Positions 8,215-14,922 of a DNA stretch of 14,951 nt are shown piece after piece (position 1 is the first letter of the stretch; the number at the start of each line of letters is the position of its first letter). The notes under the pieces are model-generated. The model worked only from the letters and a program-made list of their open reading frames with translations. It was not told the DNA's origin and searched no databases. The translations under genes and the position numbers were made by a program. The DNA comes from DASSBR01 sp035708085 (GTDB lineage: Bacteria > Pseudomonadota > Gammaproteobacteria > Natronospirales > DASSBR01), in NCBI GenBank assembly GCA_035708085.1, contig DASSTE010000024.1:1-14951 (forward strand). Reading direction: 5' to 3'.

Positions 8215-8258
8215 GCCATTCCCCTTTTTATACGGTTACTTGCAGCCTGATCGTTGCC

Positions 8259-8275
8259 CGACACCTTAAGTGTCG
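8259..8275. promoter_or_regulatory. Inverted repeat at predicted pilM transcript start
   Basis: CGACAC-CTTAA-GTGTCG is a perfect dyad with 6-bp arms and a 5-base centre. Its upstream edge, seen from pilM, falls at about the position where transcription from the predicted -10 box (8282-8287) would begin. It could be an operator or a small hairpin at the 5' end of the pilM transcript. No regulator family is recognisable from the sequence. Confidence 0.4.
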
Positions 8276-8281
8276 CGCCTA

Positions 8282-8309
8282 ACTATATAGGAACGTTTGG
8301 TTAAATCAA
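8282..8309 (-). promoter_or_regulatory. Predicted sigma70 promoter of the pilM operon
   Basis: On the reverse strand TTGATT (8309-8304) and TATAGT (8287-8282) are separated by 16 bases. They match the consensus at 4/6 and 5/6 positions. Transcription would start near 8275, giving a leader of about 60 nucleotides before the pilM GTG. This is the best pair I see for pilM in the divergent region; it is unproven. Confidence 0.5.
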
Positions 8310-8320
8310 GCGGATTCCTA

Positions 8321-8335
8321 CTAGCGGTTAGCTAG
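8321..8335. promoter_or_regulatory. CTAGC-N5-GCTAG dyad over the mrcA -35 position
   Basis: CTAGC-GGTTA-GCTAG is a perfect 5-bp-arm inverted repeat. It covers the place where a -35 box for the TATAAT at 8342 should be. The surrounding TACTAGC and GGTTAGC also resemble, at 6/7 and 4-5/7, the GACTAGC heptamer that is tandemly repeated at 14848-14922. It may therefore be an activator or operator site, or a degenerate fragment of that repeat family. Confidence 0.35.
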
Positions 8336-8341
8336 ATTCCG

Positions 8342-8347
8342 TATAAT
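8342..8347 (+). promoter_or_regulatory. Perfect -10 box (TATAAT) upstream of mrcA
   Basis: TATAAT matches the -10 consensus exactly and points toward mrcA. No acceptable -35 hexamer lies 16-18 bases upstream (the candidates there are TACTAG-like), and there is no TG extension. Transcription would begin near 8354, leaving an untranslated leader of about 115 bases. The weak -35 and the dyad at 8321-8335 suggest a promoter that needs a factor, which is an inference. Confidence 0.45.
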
Positions 8348-8461
8348 GCTTGCCGTCGTCAAGAACCCGCCGACCGGGGGTCCGCGTGACCTGACGAACG
8401 GCATTGGCCGCTGCAGGCGTCTCCTTCATGCTGTCGCAAGCCAATGCGTTAATGCAATTAC

Positions 8462-8466
8462 GAGGA
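8462..8466 (+). promoter_or_regulatory. Ribosome binding site deciding the mrcA start
   Basis: GAGGA lies 3 bases before the ATG at 8470. The spacing is short, but this is the only Shine-Dalgarno sequence among the candidate starts at 8404 (TTG), 8428, 8452 and 8470. Confidence 0.55.
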
Positions 8467-8469
8467 AAA

Positions 8470-10962
8470 ATGCGGCGTCCGTTCAAAATCCTGTCCTGGT
8501 TCCTGATCGCGGGCTTCGGCGCCGCATTCCTGGCGTTTGTGGCGCTTGGCATCGCCTGGCTCGTGATCTCGCCGAACCTGCCGTCGCCAAACGAACTCAA
8601 GGACGTGCGGTTGCAGGTGCCGATGCAGATCTACACGCGCGACGGCAAGCTGATGGCCGAATACGGCGTCAAGCGTCGCATTCCGCTCGACTACAAGGAC
8701 ATTCCGCCGCTGATGATCGAGGCGTTCGTCGCTGCCGAAGACGACCGTTATTTCGAGCATCCCGGCGTCGATTACCAGGGCCTCGCGCGCGCGGCGATCA
8801 ACCTGATCGTCACCGGCAAGAAAGGCCAGGGCGGCAGCACAATCACGATGCAGGTCGCGCGCAACTATTTTCTGTCGCGCAAGAAAACCTATCTCCGCAA
8901 ACTGCGCGAAATCTTCCTGGCGCTCAAGATCGATCATGAGTTCACCAAGGAAGAGGTGCTCGCGCTGTATCTCAACAAGATATTCCTCGGCGAGCGTGCC
9001 TACGGGGTCGGCGCGGCCGCGCACGTGTATTTCGGCACCGACGTCTGGCATCTCGATCTCGCGCAAATCGCGATGATCGCCGGGCTGCCGCAGGCGCCGT
9101 CGTGGAACCCCATCGCCGACCCGCAATGGTCGCTGCGCCGGCGCGGCTACGTGCTCGGGCGGATGCTGGCGCTGGGCTTCATTGACAAGACGGCCTACAA
9201 CCGCGCCATGCAGCAGCCGATTACCGCGAGCTATCACGGCGAAAGAATTCAAGTGTCGGCGCCGTATGTTGCCGAGATGGTGCGCGACGAGATGGTCGAC
9301 CGCTACGGCGAGGGCGTCTATACCGACGGCTACCGGGTGACGACTACGCTCGACAGCCGCCTGCAGCCGCTGGCGGTCAAGGCGCTGCGTGCCGGCCTTG
9401 AAGGTTATGTCCACCGCCACGGTTACCGTGGGCCCGCTGGACACGTCGACATTCCCGCCAATGCGACGCCGGCGCAGTTGGAGAAGCTGCTTAACGGCCA
9501 TGCCGAGTACGGCGGCCTGCAACCGGCGCTGGTGACGGCGGTGGGGCAGAAGGATGCCGAGGCCTTCGTCGACGGCGTCGGCGGCGTCAAGATCGGCTGG
9601 GACGGGTTGTCGTGGGCGCGACCGTATCTCGGCGTCAATTCGCGCGGTCCGTCGCCGGACACGGCGGGCGACGTGCTCAAGGTCGGCGACATCATTTACG
9701 TCCAGCAAACCGGCGATGGCTGGCAGCTCGCGCAGGTGCCGCAAGTGGAGGGCGCGCTGGTGTCGGTCGACCCCTTCGACGGCGCGATCGTCGCGCTGGC
9801 CGGTGGCTTCGATTACAACCTCAGCAAGTTCAATCGGGCGACGCAGGCCGAGCGCCAGCCGGGTTCGGCAATCAAACCGTACATTTACACGGCGGCGCTG
9901 GCGCATGGCCTGACGCCGGCGACCACGATCAACGATGCCCCCGTCGTGGTCGCCAACCAGACGCTCGACGAAGTGTGGCGGCCGGAAAACTACGAGCACC
10001 GCTTCCGCGGCCCGACGCGACTGCGCGTGGCGCTGGTGCATTCGCTCAACCTGGTGTCGGTGCGCGTGCTGCGTCGCATCGGCATCGACTACACGACGCA
10101 GTTCATGAGCCGCTTCGGATTCGATCCGGCCAAGCTGCCGCATTACCTGTCGCTCGCGCTGGGTAGCCCCACCTTCACACCGTTGCAGATGGCGCGCGGC
10201 TACGCGGTGATTGCCAACGGCGGCTTCCTGATCCAGCCGTATTTCATCCAGAGCATCGTGGACAGCACCACCGGCCGTACGCTTTACCGCGCGAATCCGC
10301 CGGTCGCCTGCGCAGCCTGCGGTCCACAGAAGGCCGCTGCGCCGGCCGTCGAGCCGACCCGCAGCGTGCGTACCGCCGGCGTCAACACGATGCATCTGCC
10401 GCAGCCGGCGAGTTCGCTGCCGCCGGGTACGAATGCCATCAATCGCGCGCCAGTGGGCGTGAACGTCGCGCAGCGGACGCTGACGCCGCAGGACGATTAC
10501 CAGATCACCTCGATGATGCGCGACGTGATCCGGCATGGCACCGGCAGCACCGCCCAGAGCATCGGCCGCCATGACCTGGCCGGCAAGACAGGCACCTCGA
10601 ACAACTGGACCAATGCGTGGTTCGGCGGCTTCAATTCGAACCTCGTCACCATCGCCTACGTCGGCTACGACCACGTGCAGACGCTCGGTCGCAACGAGAC
10701 CGGCCATCGCGCAGCCTTGCCGATGTGGGTCGACTTCATGGGTCCGGCACTGGCCAAGACGCCGGCGATGCCGTTCATTCAACCACCGGGCATGGTGACC
10801 GTGCGCATCGATGCAAAGACGGGTCTGCGCACCGGCCCGAGCGATCCCAACGCAATGTTCGAAACCTTCCGTGCCGATCGCGTGCCGCCCGCCGGGCCGA
10901 CAGCCGGCCTCAGCCGCGCGCAGATCGGGTTGGGCGCAAGCAGCGCCGGCATGCCGCGTTGA
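8470..10962 (+). CDS. mrcA: Penicillin-binding protein 1A (bifunctional glycosyltransferase/transpeptidase)
   Basis: This class A PBP polymerises lipid II into glycan strands and crosslinks them in the periplasm while anchored in the inner membrane. From the ATG at 8470 it has 830 residues. A transmembrane anchor lies at about 7-31. The GT51 glycosyltransferase domain follows at about 55-230, with EDDRYFEHPGVD (catalytic Glu90), GQGGSTITMQ at 119-128 and RKLREIF. An OB-like domain lies in the 300-430 region, then the transpeptidase domain with SAIK (nucleophile Ser466, Lys469), SLN at 525-527 and KTGT at 706-709. An Ala/Pro-rich insertion with a CAAC pair (Cys614, Cys617) lies between SLN and KTG. 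I chose the start by the GAGGA before it and because it gives a short basic tail; upstream in-frame starts would add up to 22 residues. The gene is divergent from pilM, a common arrangement. Confidence 0.95.
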   Translation: MRRPFKILSWFLIAGFGAAFLAFVALGIAWLVISPNLPSPNELKDVRLQVPMQIYTRDGKLMAEYGVKRRIPLDYKDIPPLMIEAFVAAEDDRYFEHPGVDYQGLARAAINLIVTGKKGQGGSTITMQVARNYFLSRKKTYLRKLREIFLALKIDHEFTKEEVLALYLNKIFLGERAYGVGAAAHVYFGTDVWHLDLAQIAMIAGLPQAPSWNPIADPQWSLRRRGYVLGRMLALGFIDKTAYNRAMQQPITASYHGERIQVSAPYVAEMVRDEMVDRYGEGVYTDGYRVTTTLDSRLQPLAVKALRAGLEGYVHRHGYRGPAGHVDIPANATPAQLEKLLNGHAEYGGLQPALVTAVGQKDAEAFVDGVGGVKIGWDGLSWARPYLGVNSRGPSPDTAGDVLKVGDIIYVQQTGDGWQLAQVPQVEGALVSVDPFDGAIVALAGGFDYNLSKFNRATQAERQPGSAIKPYIYTAALAHGLTPATTINDAPVVVANQTLDEVWRPENYEHRFRGPTRLRVALVHSLNLVSVRVLRRIGIDYTTQFMSRFGFDPAKLPHYLSLALGSPTFTPLQMARGYAVIANGGFLIQPYFIQSIVDSTTGRTLYRANPPVACAACGPQKAAAPAVEPTRSVRTAGVNTMHLPQPASSLPPGTNAINRAPVGVNVAQRTLTPQDDYQITSMMRDVIRHGTGSTAQSIGRHDLAGKTGTSNNWTNAWFGGFNSNLVTIAYVGYDHVQTLGRNETGHRAALPMWVDFMGPALAKTPAMPFIQPPGMVTVRIDAKTGLRTGPSDPNAMFETFRADRVPPAGPTAGLSRAQIGLGASSAGMPR

Positions 10963-13823
10963 TTTCCCCTCTCCCTCAGGGAGAACTCGATCTCACCAAT
11001 ATTCCCGAAGCGTTGCGCGATGCGATACGTGCTCAATGGGAGCGATTCACCGCCGCCGGCGCACCCGCCGATTTACAGCATGTCCTGAGCGATCGTGGCG
11101 CGGCACGCGTCTTCGCGGCCAGTGACTTCGTCGCCGACAGCCTGATCCGCACGCCGACGCTGTTCGACGCACTGCCGCTTGAGCGCCTGGCACGCCCGTC
11201 GCAGCCGGGCGACATCGCAGCGCAGGTCGAGGGTGCGCTGGACGTTGCCGACGAAGCGCAACTGCATGGGGCGCTGCGCCGTGTCCGCCGCCGCGAGATG
11301 GTGCGCATCGCCTGGCGCGATTTGGCCGGCGACGCGACGCTCGACGAAACGCTGGGCGATCTGTCGGACCTGGCCGATGCCTGCATCGATGCGGCGCTGC
11401 GCCGGCTCTCCGCCTGGCACGCCGAACGCTTCGGGGCCGTACGCGATGCCGACGGCCGGCCGCAATCGCTGGTCGTGCTCGGCTTCGGCAAGCTCGGCGC
11501 CCGAGAGCTGAATTTTTCTTCCGACGTCGACCTCGTCTTCCTGTATCCGCACAACGGCGACAGCGACGGCGCACGTTCGATCGACGCCGGCGCGTACTTC
11601 ACCCGCCTCGGCCAGAAGCTGATCCAGGCGCTGGACGCGCCCACCGCGGACGGCTTCGTGTTTCGCGTCGACATGCGCCTCAGGCCATTCGGTGCGAGCG
11701 GGCCGCTGGCGATGTCGTTTGCCGCCGCCGAGCAGTATTACCAGCGGCACGGCCGCGACTGGGAGCGTTACGCGTTGATCAAGGCGCGGCCGGTTGCGGG
11801 CGACCGTGCGGCCGGCGAGCGGCTGCTGCGCGACCTCAGGCCATTCATCTACCGCCGCTACCTCGATTTCACCGCATTCGAGTCGTTGCGCGACATGAAG
11901 GCGATGATCGCGCGCGAAGTCGCGCGCCAGGGGCTCGAAGGCAACATCAAGCTCGGCCGTGGCGGCATTCGGGAAATCGAATTTATCGGCCAGTTGTTTC
12001 AAATGATTCGGGGCGGCCGCGATGCCGCCCTCCGAACGCGCGCCATCCGGCCGGTGCTCGCGCGCCTGGCCGCCGCCGGCTATCTGCAGCCGGCCGAGAC
12101 CGCTGCGCTGGATGCCGCCTACGTCTTCCTGCGGCGTACCGAGAACCGGCTGCAAATGGCCGCCGATCGGCAGACGCACGAGTTGCCGGTCGACGCAGGC
12201 GCGCAACTGCGGCTGGCGGCATCGATGGGTTTTGCGGATTGGCCTGCATTCTGCGCCGCGCTCGATGCACATCGCGACACGGTGCGTGCGGTCTTCGACC
12301 AGGTTTTCGCGGCGCCGGACCGCCCGGTCGCCGGACCGGGCGATGCCGCCGATGCGTGGCAGACGGCGGCGGCCGGTGGCGATACGGCCGCGGCGCTCAT
12401 TGAACTCGGTTTCGGCGCGTCCGCCGCGGCGGCGCTCAAGGATCTGCAGGCCGCGGGGCCGATCCAGTCACTCGGCGCGCGCGGCCGGCGCCGCCTCGAC
12501 GAGTTGATGCCCCGGCTGATTCAGGCAGCGGCCGTCTCCGGCAAGCCCGACGCGGTGCTCGTGAGCCTGCTCCGGCTCGTCGAAGCGGTTGCCGGCCGCA
12601 CGGCTTATCTCGCGCTGCTGGCCGAAAATGACAACGTGCTGCGCCACCTCGCGGCGCTCGCCGCCGCCAGCCCGTGGTTGCTGCAACTGGTCACGCGCGT
12701 GCCGCTGCTGATGGACGAGCTGATAGACCCGCGTCTGTTCGGTCCGGCGCCGGATCGCGACGCGCTGGCGGCGGAACTGGCGACGGTGCTCAGCGGCGTC
12801 GATCCGGCCGACCAGGAAAGCGAAATGGACGCGCTGCGGCAGTTCCAGCAGGCGGCCGTGTTGCGTATCGCGGTCGCCGATCTGAGCGGCAACGCCGAGC
12901 CGCAGCTTGTCAGCCTGCGGCTGGCAGCGCTCGCCGAAGTGGTGATCGATGCGGTCGTCAGGCTCGTGCGTGAGCGGCTCGTCGCGCGCCACGGCCGCCC
13001 GATGACGGACGACGGCGCCGGCACCCGCGCGGCCAGCTTCGGCGTCATCGCCTACGGCACGCTTGGCGGCCGCGAACTCGGTTACGGTTCGGACCTCGAC
13101 CTGGTATTCATTCACGACGGCGGCGAGGGCGCGACCGACGGCGCCCGCCCGCTCGACAATGCCGTCTTTTTCGCGCGCCTGTCGCAACGCATCATCAGCT
13201 TTCTGTCGACGGCGACCGGCGCCGGGGTGCTGTACCGCGTCGATACGCGGCTGCGCCCGAGCGGCAATGCGGGCCTGCTGGTCAGCAGCTTCGACGGCTT
13301 CGAACGCTACCAGCTCGAACAGGCCTGGATCTGGGAGCACCAGGCGTTGATCCGCGCACGAGCCGTCGCGGGCGACGCCGAGCTGATCGCACGCTTCGCG
13401 GCGCTGCGGCGTGACATCCTCTGCCGTCGCCGCGACCCGGCACAGCTCAGGGAGGACGTGGCGGCGATGCGCGAGCGGATGCGCCGCGAACTCGCGGTCG
13501 AAACGCAGGCCGGTTTCGACCTTAAGCAGGGCGCGGGCGGGCTGATCGACATCGAGTTCCTGGTGCAGTACTGGGTGCTCTGCCACGCGCATGCGCATCC
13601 GGAATTGATCCAGGCGACCGACAATGCCGGCGCGCTCGAGCGGCTTGCGGCGCTCAATTTGATCGATCCTGCCGCTGCCGCCGAACTCGCGGCGATTCAC
13701 CGCAACTACCTCGCCCGCATCCACCGGCTGACGCTTGAAGGCTGGGGCGCGGTGGCCGCCGGCGAGGAATTTCACGACATGCGCCAGACGGTGCTGGCGC
13801 ACTGGCGCGCGGTCTTTCGTTGA
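10959..13823 (+). CDS. glnE: Bifunctional glutamine synthetase adenylyltransferase/deadenylylase; start uncertain
   Basis: GlnE adenylylates glutamine synthetase when nitrogen is plentiful and removes AMP when it is scarce, under PII control. Two nucleotidyltransferase domains are visible. The N-terminal (deadenylylase) domain has GFGKLG at 175-180 and NFSSDVD with Asp189 and Asp191. The C-terminal (adenylyltransferase) domain has AYGTLGG at 698-704 and GYGSDLD with Asp712 and Asp714. GRGGIREIEF and GAGGLIDIEF are the matching second halves. The usual Lys of the second GKLGG loop is Thr701 here. Conserved sequence begins at about AQWERF (11031), but no in-frame ATG or GTG precedes it. I used TTG at 10959, which overlaps the mrcA stop (TTGA) and yields 954 residues, close to the 946 of E. 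coli. TTG at 11013 is an alternative. Neither has a convincing ribosome binding site. Function is firm; the start is not. Confidence 0.93.
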   Translation: MISPLPQGELDLTNIPEALRDAIRAQWERFTAAGAPADLQHVLSDRGAARVFAASDFVADSLIRTPTLFDALPLERLARPSQPGDIAAQVEGALDVADEAQLHGALRRVRRREMVRIAWRDLAGDATLDETLGDLSDLADACIDAALRRLSAWHAERFGAVRDADGRPQSLVVLGFGKLGARELNFSSDVDLVFLYPHNGDSDGARSIDAGAYFTRLGQKLIQALDAPTADGFVFRVDMRLRPFGASGPLAMSFAAAEQYYQRHGRDWERYALIKARPVAGDRAAGERLLRDLRPFIYRRYLDFTAFESLRDMKAMIAREVARQGLEGNIKLGRGGIREIEFIGQLFQMIRGGRDAALRTRAIRPVLARLAAAGYLQPAETAALDAAYVFLRRTENRLQMAADRQTHELPVDAGAQLRLAASMGFADWPAFCAALDAHRDTVRAVFDQVFAAPDRPVAGPGDAADAWQTAAAGGDTAAALIELGFGASAAAALKDLQAAGPIQSLGARGRRRLDELMPRLIQAAAVSGKPDAVLVSLLRLVEAVAGRTAYLALLAENDNVLRHLAALAAASPWLLQLVTRVPLLMDELIDPRLFGPAPDRDALAAELATVLSGVDPADQESEMDALRQFQQAAVLRIAVADLSGNAEPQLVSLRLAALAEVVIDAVVRLVRERLVARHGRPMTDDGAGTRAASFGVIAYGTLGGRELGYGSDLDLVFIHDGGEGATDGARPLDNAVFFARLSQRIISFLSTATGAGVLYRVDTRLRPSGNAGLLVSSFDGFERYQLEQAWIWEHQALIRARAVAGDAELIARFAALRRDILCRRRDPAQLREDVAAMRERMRRELAVETQAGFDLKQGAGGLIDIEFLVQYWVLCHAHAHPELIQATDNAGALERLAALNLIDPAAAAELAAIHRNYLARIHRLTLEGWGAVAAGEEFHDMRQTVLAHWRAVFR
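10967..10984. repeat. 16-bp repeat copy 2 at the mrcA/glnE junction
   Basis: Bases 10967-10982 repeat the 16 bases found at 532-547. Here the dyad is longer: TCTCCCT-C-AGGGAGA (10970-10984), with perfect 7-bp arms and a one-base centre. It lies just after the mrcA stop and within the presumed first codons of glnE. The AGGGAGA half resembles a Shine-Dalgarno sequence, but no in-frame start follows at normal distance. Confidence 0.6.
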
Positions 13824-13829
13824 TATAAT
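13821..13829 (+). promoter_or_regulatory. Extended -10 promoter of hldD overlapping the glnE stop
   Basis: TGATATAAT is a perfect extended -10 element (TGn-TATAAT), and its TGA is the glnE stop codon. No -35 hexamer is visible, which extended -10 promoters tolerate. Only 8 bases separate TATAAT from the hldD ATG at 13838, so transcription would start at or within a base or two of the start codon. This fits the absence of any Shine-Dalgarno sequence before hldD. Confidence 0.5.
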
Positions 13830-13837
13830 GCCGCGCC

Positions 13838-14785
13838 ATGATCATCGTCACCGGCGCCGCCGGCTTTATCGGCAGCAACCTCGTCCACCGGCTCAACGAC
13901 AGCGGCTGCCGCGACATCATTGCGGTTGACGATCTCACCGACGGCGGGAAATTCCGCAATCTCGTCGGCGCCGACCTCGCCGATTACTATGACAAGCGCG
14001 AGTTCATCGACCTCATCCGCCGCGACCACGATTTCGGTTCGCTCGAAGGCGTCTTCCACCAGGGCGCCTGCTCCGACACGACCGAGCGCGACGGCCGCTA
14101 CATGCTGGAGAACAACTTCAGCTACTCGAAGGCGCTGCTCGAATACTGCCTCGCGCGGCGGATTCCGTTTGTTTACGCGTCATCCGCGGCAGTCTACGGC
14201 GCCAGCCGAATATTCGCCGAGGCGCCCGCCAATGAAGCGCCCCTGAACGTGTACGGCTACTCGAAGCTGCTGTTCGACCAGTACGTGCGGCGGCGCCTGC
14301 CGGCCGCGGCCAGCCAGGTGGCCGGCTTGCGCTACTTCAACATTTATGGCCCGCGCGAGCAGCACAAGGGCGACATGGCGAGTGTTGCATTCCATTTCAA
14401 TGCGCAGATTGTCACCACCGGCAAGGCAAGGTTGTTCGAGGGCACCGACGGATTTGAAGATGGTGAGCAGCGGCGCGATTTCATGCATGTCGATGATGCG
14501 GTCGCGGTTAATCTGTGGCTGCGGGCGCATCCGGAGGTGTCCGGCATTTTCAATGTCGGCACCGGTACCAGCGCCAGCTTCAACGACGTGGCGGAAGCCG
14601 TGATCGCGGCGCACGACCGCGGCCAGATCGAATACACCCGTTTCCCCGAGCACCTGGAGGGCCGCTACCAAAGCTTTACTGAGGCCGATATTCGTGCGTT
14701 GCGGGCGGCCGGCTACGACCGGCCGTTCATCAACGTCGCCGACGGCGTGCGCGGGTATGCGGAATGGCTCGGAGAGAGTCGCTAG
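13838..14785 (+). CDS. hldD: ADP-L-glycero-D-manno-heptose-6-epimerase
   Basis: HldD epimerises ADP-D-glycero-D-manno-heptose to the L-glycero form, the precursor of LPS inner-core heptose, in the cytosol with NADP. The 315-residue product is an extended-SDR protein. It shows the Rossmann TGAAGFIGSN at 5-14, the family block FHQGACSDTTE at 73-83 and ASSAAVYG at 114-121. The catalytic YGYSK (Tyr139, Lys143) is followed by RYFNIYGPREQHKGDMASV, which is diagnostic for HldD. The ATG at 13838 gives the standard MIIVTGAAGFIG start. No ribosome binding site precedes it, and an extended -10 box lies immediately upstream. The gene is 14 bp after glnE. Its last codons and stop (AGT CGC TAG) match the reverse complement of the downstream heptamer array, so the extreme C-terminus (SR) may have been shaped by that repeat. 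Confidence 0.96.
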   Translation: MIIVTGAAGFIGSNLVHRLNDSGCRDIIAVDDLTDGGKFRNLVGADLADYYDKREFIDLIRRDHDFGSLEGVFHQGACSDTTERDGRYMLENNFSYSKALLEYCLARRIPFVYASSAAVYGASRIFAEAPANEAPLNVYGYSKLLFDQYVRRRLPAAASQVAGLRYFNIYGPREQHKGDMASVAFHFNAQIVTTGKARLFEGTDGFEDGEQRRDFMHVDDAVAVNLWLRAHPEVSGIFNVGTGTSASFNDVAEAVIAAHDRGQIEYTRFPEHLEGRYQSFTEADIRALRAAGYDRPFINVADGVRGYAEWLGESR

Positions 14786-14801
14786 TAGCTAGGGGCTAGG
14801 A
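14781..14801. repeat. Degenerate GCTAGNN heptamer cluster over the hldD stop
   Basis: Three heptads, GCTAGTA, GCTAGGG and GCTAGGA, run without gaps, and the hldD stop TAG sits inside the first. GCTAGTC is the reverse complement of the array unit GACTAGC, so this cluster is a decayed set of copies in opposite orientation. The ten bases AGTCGCTAGT at 14777-14786 are an exact reverse complement of array sequence. Confidence 0.6.
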
Positions 14802-14847
14802 CTGAGTCTGGAGAAAGCGGATTAGGCCAGAGCTTTTCGTTATTCTT

Positions 14848-14922
14848 GACTAGCGACTAGCGACTAGCGACTAGCGACTAGCGACTAGCGACTAGCGACT
14901 AGCGACTAGCGACTAGCGACTA
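14848..14922. repeat. Tandem heptamer array (GACTAGC), 10 copies plus 5 bases
   Basis: From 14848 to 14917 the 7-base unit GACTAGC repeats ten times without a mismatch, followed by a partial GACTA to 14922. Each unit contains the self-complementary CTAG, a tetramer that is usually rare in proteobacterial DNA. Perfect identity of all copies indicates recent expansion or active homogenisation, so copy number may vary between strains. The array is intergenic, about 60 bp after hldD. Its function is unknown. Confidence 0.95.

Noticed and set aside
8328..8600. 90-codon minus-strand frame covering part of the pilM-mrcA intergenic region
   Set aside because: It overlaps the mrcA start and the mrcA -10 box, has no ribosome binding site or recognisable domain, and would interfere with the divergent promoters.
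8458..10782. 774-codon open frame on the minus strand, antisense to mrcA
   Set aside because: It mirrors the mrcA codon phase in high-GC DNA, where stops are rare on the opposite strand. The translation is Arg/His/Asp-rich without any recognisable domain, and mrcA motifs are perfect in the other frame.
10617..10958. Upstream extension of the glnE frame into mrcA (about 114 codons)
   Set aside because: GlnE homology begins only after the mrcA stop, and the extension is an out-of-frame reading of the conserved mrcA end.
14807..14840. TCTGG/CCAGA stem followed by GCTTTTCG as a terminator of hldD
   Set aside because: The stem is only 5 bp with a loop of about 15 bases and the T-run has four bases, which is too weak to call an intrinsic terminator.
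14848..14922. CRISPR array
   Set aside because: The repeats are 7 bp with no spacers, so this is a simple tandem array.
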